Of a stretch of DNA of 13,294 bases, positions 1 through 8,411 are shown piece by piece. The position numbers were made by a program, and so were the translations under genes. This stretch comes from Clarireedia homoeocarpa (Eukaryota > Ascomycota > Leotiomycetes > Helotiales > Rutstroemiaceae): the NCBI GenBank assembly GCA_001465935.1, contig LNKV01000060.1:146227-159520 (forward strand), given 5' to 3'. How positions within the stretch are numbered: the stretch's first letter is position 1; each line of letters starts with the position of its first letter. The notes below the pieces were generated by a model that searched no databases, had not been told where the DNA came from, and saw nothing but the letters and a program-made list of their open reading frames with translations.

Positions 1-620
1 TTATATAATTATTTATTTATTTATTTTTAAAACTTATATAAAAACAAACTTTTTTATTAGAATTATAATAATTATATAATTAGAAAATAATATTAAAAAG
101 AAAGTAAATATTATAATTATTTATCTTTATTATTTAAGAATACTTTAAATAAATAATAATAATCTAATCTTAAATAAATAAATTAAAGAAATTAATTATA
201 ATTATATTTAATATTTTATTTATTTAAAACTTTCCTTGATTTATTATAATTTAATATTTAAACTAAAGAGTATATTATAGAAAAAGTTATATAATAAAAA
301 AGGATTATAATTTAAAACTAATTAACTAATCGAGTTTATATATAGTTAATATTAATAAACTAATCTTTATTTATATATAACCGAGCTTTATAATAATTAT
401 CGGAAGGATTATCAAGGATCGGTAATCTTTAAACCGAACTTAAAATCTTTACTAATTTTTATAAATAAGAGTAAAGAGTCTTAAGAAGAGAGAGGATAAT
501 TAATTATATCTTTATTATTTTATATATACCTAGCTATTATCTAACCGTGATAATAAGTTAATAAAATTATAAGTTTAAAAATATAAAATATTATAAAGAA
601 TTAATAGCAAGATATATCAA
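1..620. repeat. AT-rich block, RIP-like, no gene
   Basis: This stretch is almost entirely A and T, rich in TpA steps and stop codons in all frames. Only small islands of C/G remain, for example around 380-440. I see no coding frame. The composition is what RIP leaves behind in old transposon copies of ascomycetes. That origin is inferred, because no transposon protein can be read. The block is cut by the window start and passes into ordinary sequence near 610-640. Confidence 0.75.
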
Positions 621-992
621 ATTTATCGGGGACAACCCGGTATAACTATCACATCTGACGTCCGATAGAACTGGCGAGTCACCGATACTCACAACCACTA
701 ATATGAAAGCGGCTTCTGTATAACTATTATTGCTGCTATTGATTGCTAGTCATGAAAGATATTTCTTCCGTATTCCAGGTCATCTATGGTAAATGCCTGG
801 GCGCATACACTTGCCCAACGCTGTAGTCTCCCCCGAAGTATTATAGACAATTTCTTTTTCCTCGGAATCCTAATAATCCTCAGAACCTTTGGGAATCCTT
901 AGTAGATAGTAGGGTCCTATGTCAATGAGATCTGATCGTTGTCTCAATCGCTTCGGTCGGAATAGCTACTCAGCCCAACTCTCAAGATCTTT
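621..992. other. Intergenic, 3' flank of the MFS gene
   Basis: This ordinary-composition DNA lies between the AT block and the MFS stop codon and probably holds the 3' UTR. On the minus strand a short open stretch around 735-850 reads protein-like text (about 30 codons, including AQAFTIDDLEYGRN) but has no start, no splice context and no family I recognise. I do not call a gene here. Confidence 0.5.
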
Positions 993-2944
993 CTAGCCTC
1001 TTCCTCCGACTTGCTGTAGCTGATGGGCCGCAATACTTGCTTCCTTAGCAAACACACATCTTGACCGTATCTGTTCACCATAGCGGTAAAACAAGAAAGG
1101 GAACGGGACGCAGGCTACTGCAAGAAAACCAGGCACAGAAGTGGCCCAATGATCCCCCAAATCCTTATACATGTACTGTAAGATTTTTTCAGTCTAAATA
1201 ACAGGCAAAGGATGCGCAAATATTTCTTACATCTGTAAACAGAGGGAATACGGCGCCGAAGCCTGACCTAAACATCGTGTTGGCTGCAAGAGCACTTGCA
1301 GTGTATATGGTATATGCATCTACGAAATACTGTTGCACGCTAATGAATACCAAAACGAAGCCGAAGCCGAATGGGGCTAGGCCTGATATTGGTGCCGCCC
1401 AATGGATGTTTGGGGAGTTCGTCCACGCAAACCAAAAGATTCCGATTGGGATCGCAATGCAACCAATTATCGAACATGGGAGACGAGACTCGGGGGTTTC
1501 GGCACCCCTGTCGACAATCTTTTGGTATCGTCGATGCTCAGGGAACATGTATAAGAGTCCGATCAGTATCCCCACTACCAGACCAATGAAAGCAAGTCCT
1601 GTATTGCCTTCGTTCCAGCCCCGATGGTCTTGGAAAACTATGGGAACAGCGCCGAAGAACATGTACAACTACGTCATTATCAGCAAAATTCTGTCCTCAA
1701 AAAGTGGGTATGTTACTGTTCCGTAAAGCAAAGCACTATAAATACTTAGGACTAAGACGATAGGTTCATGCAACAGCAAGAGCCAAGGTCTAGTGAGCGC
1801 GACTTTCAAGGTCTTTCCAAGTGTACTTTGATGCTTATCTTTGTCCAGCTTGGATATATAGTATTTCCCGGATCGTTTTGAAAGTTCTTGGGCCCTACGC
1901 TGTAAAAGCAAAGGACCATAAGTCTCTGGTACAAATAAGGCGACGAGAATGCATAGCGAGCCAGAAAATATCGCCCTGAAAAATTGAGTGTCAGATATCA
2001 GAGACTTGTCAACAAGCACTTTCTTACAAAAATCCTTCTACCCAACGCCATCCACAATTCTCCGAGATGAATCCTCCAACAATGGGCCCCATAGCTGGGC
2101 CGAACAAAGGTGCTGCTGATAATACAACCATGGCCATGCCTCGTTGACGAATCGGCCAGATATCGGCCACGACACCGCCTGCGTTTGTCCAAGGCGACGC
2201 ACCAAAGGAACCAGCGAGGAACCTCATTATGATGAGGCCTGCCATGTTTGGCGCTACAGCACAGCCAATATTGAAGCCTGTAAAAACGATAAACTACGAG
2301 CAAAAATCGTTAAAATTCCTGTCAGACAGATATCCAAGATTTTGAGACTTACTGTCCCGACGATAATAATTTGCCGGCCGTACACCTCACTTAGAGGACC
2401 CCAGAACAGAGGACCCACGGCAAAGCCAACCACGAAAAGTGAAAAACCCAGCTCAAATACCTCCTGACTGGCGTGAAACTCGGCTCTTGTTTCTTTTGCG
2501 TGTGCCGCGTACGCACTGGTGGCAATAGTAACAGCAAAATTTGAAAAAGAACATAGCATTGTCCAGAACCATTTGGTGCTATCTCTGGCGAGGTTTGGGT
2601 TACGGGGGTCATTTGGAATCCAGCTCACCACATACGGATCTTGAAGGGTGCCTGATCCCGGATATTCTACAATATGATAACATCAGTATGGGTTGTTCTG
2701 CATGTCTTGACAGTAGGCAAGGGTGATTAATGAGGTTATCCAGTAATGTTGTATACTGCGAAAATTTCCCTGGCGACGACCGCTCAGCTAAAGAAAAGTT
2801 TTCACTGTTATGCAGCTTACCGTATTCTGAGATAGCAGAGTTGATACAGCCATGATGGAGCATTAAGTTGAGGTAGGAGATTCGTGATAATGGCGGCTTC
2901 TCGTTCTTAGTAGTAGTTGGGACCGAATTCTTGTTGTCAGACAT
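993..2944 (-). CDS. MFS transporter, DHA1 multidrug/polyamine type, six exons, 527 aa
   Basis: Model: complement(join(993..1175,1231..1668,1717..1975,2028..2293,2353..2666,2821..2944)). The protein is a 12-TM plasma-membrane proton antiporter of the fungal Tpo/Flr1-like DHA1 group, which exports drugs, polyamines or fungal metabolites. Visible signatures are the pre-TM1 motif EYPGSGTLQDPYVVSWIPND (residues 42-61), loop 2-3 motif A GPLSEVYGRQ (131-140), antiporter motif C GPAMGPIVGG (211-220), GWRWVEGF closing exon 3, VPETYGPLLLQRRA (250-263), and a C-terminal half with LYMFFGAVPIVFQ, IGIFWFAWTN and FPLFTDYMYKDLG. Introns of 55, 48, 52, 59 and 154 nt have GT donors and CAG/TAG acceptors, and each junction restores family text. 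Intron 1 (2667-2820) is unusually long and might hide a microexon. The length is normal for the family and no lesion is seen. The substrate is unknown. The start at 2944 has AAA before ATG and no upstream ATG back to the TATA box. Confidence 0.92.
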
Positions 2945-3015
2945 TTTGATTATATACAGTAACTGACTGATCGTGGATAGTTGAATGAGAATTCCTTGCG
3001 ATCTATATTTATAAG
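2945..3015 (-). promoter_or_regulatory. Core promoter of the MFS gene
   Basis: On the minus strand a TATA box (TATAAATA, 3006-3013) lies 62-69 nt upstream of the ATG at 2944. The interval holds no other ATG. The box sits right at the edge of the AT block, so almost all upstream control DNA is either in this short stretch or has been eroded to A/T. Confidence 0.5.
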
Positions 3016-3525
3016 TAGGTTGAAAATATAATAACTAGACTATAATAGTTTCTAAGTATAATTATTTTAAAAAAATTCTTATAAAAATAATATTATTAAT
3101 ATTTTTAAAATCTTTTTATAAATATTTAATAAAATTTATTTTCTTTATAATATATTATAATTATAATAATAATAATAATTTAAAATAAATAAAAAGTTTT
3201 ATATATTTTTTAATCAATATATTTATTATTTAAAAATTATTATCAAAATTTTTAATATATAATATTATATTAATATAATTAAAATATTTATTAAAATTTA
3301 AATAATATTAAAATTAATAATAAATTAATAATAAAAATAAAAATATTTATTATTTTACTAATAAAATATATTTTAATTATATATTATTTTATTATTTCTA
3401 TTTTAATAGATTATAAAAATTCTCTAATTAAAAAGATATATAATTAAGAAGCTGATTACAGTTAGAAAAGTATAAAAAGTAATATTGAAAATATAAATAA
3501 TATTATTATATAATCTAAGTAAAAG
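3016..3525. repeat. AT-rich block, RIP-like, no gene
   Basis: This is about 500 nt of nearly pure A/T with no usable frame, separating the MFS and sulfotransferase-like genes. It is probably a RIP-mutated repeat relic, judged only from composition. Its left edge touches the MFS TATA box. Confidence 0.7.
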
Positions 3526-4153
3526 TGAGAACATCTGCTACCCTGCGAACAGGGTACGGAGCAATTCCGCTTCTCTCGGTATTTTCCAAGGCAATGAGAC
3601 ATTTAAATGTACTAGGCTAGGTATATTGACCTTTAAAATAAGAGAATTGATTGATTCTATCTAGTTACATCTACTAGGGGTTGCATTGATATTCCGCTAT
3701 TTCCAAAGCTTGGTTTACTTGATACGCGCACACTTATTTCATGATACAAGAGCCAATTTCAAATATTTTTGAGGAAGTTATTATTGGTTGAAAGGTGGGA
3801 GTGAGGCAACAATCAATGTAACCCTAGGTAGTCTTTTTACATAAATGTAAAGAACGTCAGTTGAGCCGTAAAACACCGATCGTAAGGAACAGTTACAACA
3901 ACATATCGGTCGAAAGGGAGCGATCCTATAGTAGCACTAAAAATGAGCACCCTGGTCTATCGAACCTCAACAATATCCCTTGAGAATGGAGGAGAAAACG
4001 AACGGCAGCACCATAGGGATATTGTAACGTGGTATATGCAACGAGTTTCCTTCGGTGCGAGCATTAAATATCGCTGCCAGTTTTTCTCTTATAAAGCCTG
4101 CCTTCGAAACATACGATTCTGTCCAACTTCATTCCACAGAAACTTTGCCCATA
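3526..4153 (+). promoter_or_regulatory. Upstream region of the sulfotransferase-like gene
   Basis: No convincing coding sequence is present. A perfect hairpin, TACCCTG-CGAA-CAGGGTA, lies at 3539-3556. ACCGAT (3875-3880) and ATCGGT (3905-3910) form a spaced inverted pair that could bind a dimeric regulator, which is speculative. A TATA box, TATAAAG, is at 4090-4096, about 60 nt before the ATG at 4154. An ATG-led frame at 3943-4161 shows no family text and is treated as chance. Confidence 0.4.
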
Positions 4154-5286
4154 ATGATTGACAGGACCAATTATCCCGTTACTCTCATGTGTCACCCCAG
4201 GGCCTGTTCGACAGCCTTCGAAAGGGTCAGTAGCTTCCATTGGCTCAGCTGGAGCTTTTCACAAAGTCTAGCTAGAAAATTTCTAATCTTCCAATCACTA
4301 GGTTTTCATAAAACGCCCCGATGCGTTCAACGTCTACAACGAACCATTCGCCGATGTTCACTATTATGGACCGGAAGCACGATGCCAAAGACATAGAGTT
4401 GATGGAGTGAACCAAGTATTCCCTGGATACGAGAACTGCACGTATGCATCGCGTGTAGAGGAAATTGAAGCTATGAATAACGCGGAAGAGGTATGCACGT
4501 AAAAGTTATTTTGCAGCTATTTCTGACAAACTTGCATGAAGGGAAAGCGTGCATTTTTCAAAGACTTGGCTTTTCAGCTAGTAAAGGCCCCGGATGGGAC
4601 GCAAGAATTGGCGCCATCTTTCCATATGGCGCCCGGTGCAGAACCCGACAACCCAACATCTATCCCGGTGGAAATACTTCGACGTTGGCGATGGACTTTT
4701 CTGATCCGTAATCCACACGAAAGTATACCAAGTCTCTACCGTCTATCTATGCCAGAACGGAGAAATGAGACTCGTTGGAACGAATTCCAGCCATCGGAGG
4801 CTGGATACAAAGAGCTTCGGCGGTTGTTTGATTATCTGATGGCCTCTAAAGTGATCGATCCGGAGGAAGTATGTCTCGTAGATGCAGAAGATCTGCTTTC
4901 CGGCCCAGAAAGAACGGTCCAAGCGTATTGTCGACATATTGGCATCGATTACAAGCCAGAAATGCTCCAATGGGAGGCGGACGACACACAAGCATCTGAG
5001 ATCTTATTCTCGTACAAAGCATTTCATACGGATGCGCTAAAAAGCACAGGTCTCAAGAAGCGTGAGAGAGTTAAAGTGAGTAATGTATAGTCGAATTTTA
5101 GAGCTCACAATTACGATGAATAAAAGCTAATATTCCGTTACCCCGAAGGTTTTAACGTTTGAGGAAGAGAACCTTTCATGGCAGAAAGAATTTGGACAAG
5201 AAGGAGCCGAGCAAATTCGTAATACGATCGAGGAGAATATGAAGGATTATGAGTATTTGAGAAGCTTTCGATTGAAGTTTGACTGA
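4154..5286 (+). CDS. Sulfotransferase-like P-loop protein, four exons, 310 aa
   Basis: Model: join(4154..4225,4302..4490,4542..5075,5149..5286). It resembles the fungal and bacterial cytosolic sulfotransferase-like family with the HPRACSTAFERVF signature, whose members are expected to bind PAPS and transfer sulfate to a small molecule. Visible features are a 5'-phosphosulfate loop CHPRACSTAFERVF (residues 13-26), NEPFADVHYYGPE (37-49), GKRAFFKDLA (88-97), the 3'-phosphate-binding motif IRNPHESIPSLY (142-153), EAGYKELRRLFDYL, and the C-terminal ENMKDYEYLRSF. Introns are 76, 51 and 73 nt, and introns 2 and 3 end in AAG. Intron 2 also holds a TGCAG (to 4516), but splicing there leaves the conserved frame, whereas AAG at 4541 keeps it and lies 14 nt after a CTGAC branch site. 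The length fits the family. The start has A at -3 and sits just before the P-loop, as expected. The substrate is unknown, and some relatives may not be sulfotransferases. Confidence 0.85.
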
Positions 5287-5335
5287 ACAGACGTGGGCAC
5301 TTACGCAAAACCATGTGAATTACATCACAGAACAC

Positions 5336-5515
5336 CTATCTTGACTCATAGTAAAAATTTGGCACACAGGTTTGAAAAGTGCACGAGTCGTGCGAGAAAC
5401 TCGCATTTGATATATTTCCTTCATGCTTGTCTTTGCTGTCAAAATCCATACCGTTCATTTCTTGCTCTTCAGCATTAGCAACAATGGATAAGAGACTGTA
5501 CCAATCGCTTGTTTA
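5336..5515 (-). other. Short open frame of doubtful coding status
   Basis: The minus strand is open from just below a TAA near 5516 down to TAG at 5336-5338. It includes an ATG at 5456-5458 that would give 40 aa beginning MNGMDFDSKDKHEGN. No family is recognised and no splice sites are evident. It lies directly beyond the likely poly(A) signal of the neighbouring pseudogene, so it may belong to the same degraded unit or be chance. Confidence 0.15.
5381..5405. repeat. Two overlapping hairpins downstream of the sulfotransferase-like gene
   Basis: GCACGA-G-TCGTGC (5381-5393) overlaps TGCGAG-AAA-CTCGCA (5391-5405). Both have perfect 6-bp arms and share three bases, so the two folds exclude each other. 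They lie 95 nt beyond the stop codon, in the space between convergent units. A role in 3' end formation is possible but unproven. Confidence 0.4.
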
Positions 5516-5539
5516 TTGCCGACATTGAATCGCGCAGTC

Positions 5540-5970
5540 CTAAGCACTCAGTGATTCGTAAAGACTCTTAAGCCGAGCCTTGAGCTTGTGCAGGAAGAGC
5601 TATGTTCTGTACGGAGAGTGTAGAGATTAAGCTGGTAAACAAAACGGCGACTCCGAATTGCCTCCTCGTATTCATTGCCTAGCGGCCAGAATAGATCGCA
5701 CTCGAGGCTTACCCCTAGCGTTCTTTGTCCACAGATCCTTCGATATGCTCCTCTATAGAACAGCGCTTACGACGCTAATTTCCTTACACTAAGGGGCCGA
5801 TCAAAGTTACATCGTCTCGTATAATTGCACAGAACATATATGGGGAAAAGGCCTCTCACTGTATCATCACACATTCCTAGCTTCACCTCAACCTTTGATA
5901 AATTCTTCTTCACGACGAAGATGTGCGAAAATGGGTGAAAATGTGGACTCTCCTCTGAATAGCCGGGTGG
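5540..5970 (-). pseudogene. Broken protein-like reading frame, conserved fungal hypothetical (remnant)
   Basis: From 5970 the minus strand reads 67 codons (PPGYSEESPHFHPFSHIF at the start, later RPLSVRKLAS) to an in-frame TAA at 5767-5769. The same frame then continues 72 codons (ALFYRGAYRRICGQRT, CDLFWPLGNEYEEAI) to a TGA at 5548-5550. Near 5636-5650 protein-like text moves to another frame (LISTLSVQNIALPAQAQ), and near 5575 to a third (ARLKSLYESLSA, then TAG 5540-5542). An AATAAA at 5512-5517 follows the last stop by about 25 nt. The pattern is one ancestral ORF broken by a nonsense change and two small indels at short repeats. I believe the C-terminal text occurs in uncharacterised fungal proteins, but that is memory, not a search. 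The function is unknown. No intact 5' end is visible; TAA at 5971-5973 and AT-rich DNA lie upstream. Confidence 0.5.
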
Positions 5971-6139
5971 TTAGTGTGCCTATTTTTCTTATACTGTGCA
6001 CATTACTGTGTCTATATAAGGTTTATATTGAGATACTGAGTATAAAATAATTCTTAACAATGAAATTAATCTTCAATTGATCGCCGGTTAGATGCTAGAT
6101 CCAATAGCCTTGCCCACCGCCTTGTTTACTGTTATCCGT

Positions 6140-6845
6140 TGAACTAAGCTTTGAAAAAGTTTAAACTCTTTTAATATTCAAATCACCTAAAAAGGTTATT
6201 ATTGATAAATAGAAAGTTACTAAAACATTAATATTTAAATAATTATTTAACATCTAAATAAAATTTGATATATAAATTATTAAATATATAATAAATTATT
6301 AAATTATATTTTTTTATTAAAAATATAATATTAAATTAAAAAGTAATTTTAAAAAATATTTATTAAAAGATTTATTTTATTTTATATAATAGTAATATTA
6401 AATTATTATTATAATTAATAAGATATTTCTTATAAAGATATATAATTTAATTATATAATTTTTATATAATATTAGTATATAATAAATATTATAAATAAAA
6501 ATTTTATTATATTTTTATTTTTTTATTATAATTTTAAAAATAATTTTTAATATTATTAAATAACTTTATAATTTTATAGTTAATTATAAATAAGTATATT
6601 AAAATTAATAAATATAAAATAATTATTAAAACAGATTTTTTAATATTTTATTATAAATACTTATAAAATCTAAATTAATTTAATTATTCTATATTAGTTA
6701 GATATTTTTAATATTTTTATATTATATAATAAAGATATTATAAAAATAAAAAAATTATATAGTAAATAAATAAACCTCCGAAAATCAATATATAATATAA
6801 AGTGTTGAATAAATAGTAAAAAGTATTAAAGAATTATTAAAACTT
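6140..6845. repeat. AT-rich block, RIP-like, no gene
   Basis: This is about 700 nt of nearly pure A/T with frequent TpA and no coding frame. It begins just upstream of the pseudogene remnant and may have swallowed that gene's 5' part. The RIP origin is inferred from composition only. Confidence 0.7.
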
Positions 6846-6913
6846 TACTTTTCGCAACAACCTTCCTATAGAGGAAATACGATTTGGTTTTAGCCCCTGT
6901 TGTCAATTGTCTA

Positions 6914-7071
6914 CTTGGTCTCAAGGATAAATAATTGTACCCCTAGGACTTCACTTCTAGCACTTTCTGCTCCACAAATAGGGCAATTCCGGCGTTGCTA
7001 TAGGCTCAACGCCCTGGCTGCGGCTAACTTGTGAACGACAAGGGGTACAATTATTTATCCTTGGGACCAAG
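6914..7071. mobile_element. MITE-like element 1, 158 bp, 31-bp TIRs, TA target duplication
   Basis: The terminal inverted repeats are 6914-6944 and 7041-7071. They match at 30 of 31 positions; the single difference is T against C, a RIP-type transition. The left end begins CTTGGTCTCAAGGATAAATA. Both ends are flanked by TA (6912-6913 and 7072-7073), the target site of Tc1/mariner/pogo-type transposases. The interior has no ORF. It carries a small hairpin, GGCGTTG/CAACGCC (6991-7013). It is therefore a non-autonomous element that would need a transposase from elsewhere. The near-identical arms suggest it is fairly young. Confidence 0.8.
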
Positions 7072-7092
7072 TAATGCTACCCCTACGATGTA

Positions 7093-7174
7093 CCCTATCC
7101 TTTAATGAAAAAAGCTTAAGTTTTTACGTGTCTTGCCACCTAAGGATTCAAGCTTTTTTTCATAGGGGATAGTC
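7093..7174. mobile_element. MITE-like element 2, 82 bp, imperfect TIRs, TA flanks
   Basis: The left arm (7093-7115, CCCTATCCTTTAATGAAAAA then AGCTT) pairs imperfectly with the right arm (about 7150-7174), whose complement reads GACTATCCCCTATGAAAAAA then AGCTT. TA flanks both sides (7091-7092, 7175-7176). It lies 19 bp from element 1. Its outer CTATCC(CC) sequence is shared with the element at 8091-8171. No coding content is present. Confidence 0.55.
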
Positions 7175-7345
7175 TACTATGTATGTACACGTACACGTGC
7201 GCACTCACATCCAAGGTACGGAGTAAGGTATGATACTGGGTTAGCTCTTCTTAAGTTTATTCTCGAAACTCCTCTGTCCAGATGATTTTTCTTGTTAACA
7301 AGGTCGTATATCCTTGTATTCAGCCTGCCATGTTACAGTAGCTTA

Positions 7346-7409
7346 TCCCCTTACGCGACTTCCCCACCTTATTTATGGTGAGGTCGCGAGTAGTTGGCAG
7401 TCAAGGGGA
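7346..7409. mobile_element. Small hairpin element 3, 64 bp, TA flanks
   Basis: Outer arms TCCCCTT/AAGGGGA (7346-7352, 7403-7409) are flanked by TA on both sides. Inside, CGCGACTTCCCCACC and GGTGAGGTCGCG form a second stem around TTATTTAT. The right half has extra bases between the two stems, so the fold is asymmetric. The TA-flanked ends resemble the other elements, but this could also be a simple regulatory hairpin. Confidence 0.4.
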
Positions 7410-7411
7410 TA

Positions 7412-8088
7412 CACCGTTACATGCATAATGTACGTAAGCCGCTAGGGGCCTGAGCTATCTTCTCCACGAGCTCAAGGATCCAATAGGAATTCACAATGGT
7501 ATGTACGATATACTACGTCAGCGATCTTCATTCAACCCTCCAGTATTATATTTCATCCTTCCTTTCAACCTACATCGGGACCCCGCAAATAGCTGTATCC
7601 TAGCTCAAACAACTCTGCTTGATTGCTTATCATATTTCCCTATCCTTTCAATATGCAATAGGCCTAGATAGAACTCCTTCCGAGAGTCATACGATTTACT
7701 GCCTGCTTGCAATCTCCTGCATCTCCATGCGCACCTATCCATTTTATCTCACCGGCTGCGTTTCGTTTTGTCCCCCTGCAAGACGTGTAAATGCATATCT
7801 CTGCCACAGACATGCAGGGAGACATCGGCCATTCTTGTCGCAAACCAGCCCCGGATCGAGACCATCATCGCCGAGTACTGCCATGCTGGTGGCGGTAAGG
7901 GGTAGGAGCTAACTCAATTTCCTGCTTGCATTTCAACCGTCACATCGGAGGTATAGCACATGGATCGGTTTTTCTTTTTTGTAGATTAAACAAACAAGGT
8001 CAAGTGATAGCACTATGTCAATGACGCTGTGAAGCCCAAATAGTCATCGAACCGTTTACCAGAGGTCGCAATCCTTCTGCGGCACAGC
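7412..8088. other. Intergenic spacer with weak open frames
   Basis: This is ordinary-composition DNA without a supportable gene. On the plus strand a frame open from 7672 to TAG at 7903-7905 reads a Cys-containing tail (PCKTCKCISLPQTC, then ETIIAEYCHAGGGKG) with GC-rich third positions but no ATG. A different plus frame (7619-7912) has an ATG but reads low-quality text. A minus-strand frame over the same bases is also open. None is convincing, and the spacer may hold a decayed gene or a small multi-exon one. Confidence 0.35.
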
Positions 8089-8090
8089 TA

Positions 8091-8171
8091 CTATCCCCTA
8101 CCATAACAAAGTTTAAATCTCTAAGTGGCTAGACGCAGAAAAAAATAGGCTTTGTTATGGATAGGCGATAG
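8091..8171. mobile_element. MITE-like element 4, 81 bp, about 21-bp TIRs, TA target duplication
   Basis: The left arm CTATCCCCTACCATAACAAA+G (8091-8111) pairs with the right arm 8150-8171, whose complement is CTATCGCCTATCCATAACAA+AG. There is one mismatch and one single-base gap. TA flanks both sides (8089-8090, 8172-8173). The ends match the outer sequence of element 2, so the two probably belong to one small family. No ORF is present. It sits about 240 nt beyond the HIS1 stop codon. Confidence 0.7.
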
Positions 8172-8173
8172 TA

Positions 8174-8411
8174 TGCAGGCTACTTCACCATAAGGCATTT
8201 ACTCAATTGGTCGGACTAGAAAGCAGTGATGTTGCCAAGGCAGAGAGGCTATTGCAGTTTCCAAAGAGACTTGGTAAAAATATCCCGGACTAGATTGTTG
8301 CACCTAGCTATCTGGTATCTTGAATTATGCTTGCTCGCTAGTCTGATCATCCAGATCGCAACTAGCTCATCTCCATTCCGAAGCTTAAATCAATCCTAGT
8401 TTTTCTTTTCT
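8174..8411. other. Intergenic, 3' flank of HIS1
   Basis: No gene is supportable. A plus-strand stretch of about 42 codons ending at a TAG near 8293 reads protein-like text (SSDVAKAERLLQFPKRLG), but it starts inside element 4, has no ATG and no known family. The part next to 8411 is probably the HIS1 3' UTR. No AATAAA is visible there. Confidence 0.3.

Noticed and set aside
1277..1726. Plus-strand 149-codon open frame
   Set aside because: It is the antisense shadow of MFS exon 5, whose minus-strand reading carries clear family motifs.
3943..4161. 72-codon plus frame before the sulfotransferase-like start
   Set aside because: No family text. It runs over the TATA box and ends past the better start at 4154.
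4493..4711. Alternative frame in the sulfotransferase-like gene (TNLHEGK...), first read as a frameshift near GGGAAAG
   Set aside because: Using the AAG acceptor at 4541 after a CTGAC branch site restores the conserved frame, so no frameshift is needed.
5955..5985. tRNA-like D-arm text (AGCCGGGTGGTTAGTG)
   Set aside because: No matching acceptor stem, anticodon arm or T-loop; the bases belong to the minus-strand pseudogene frame.
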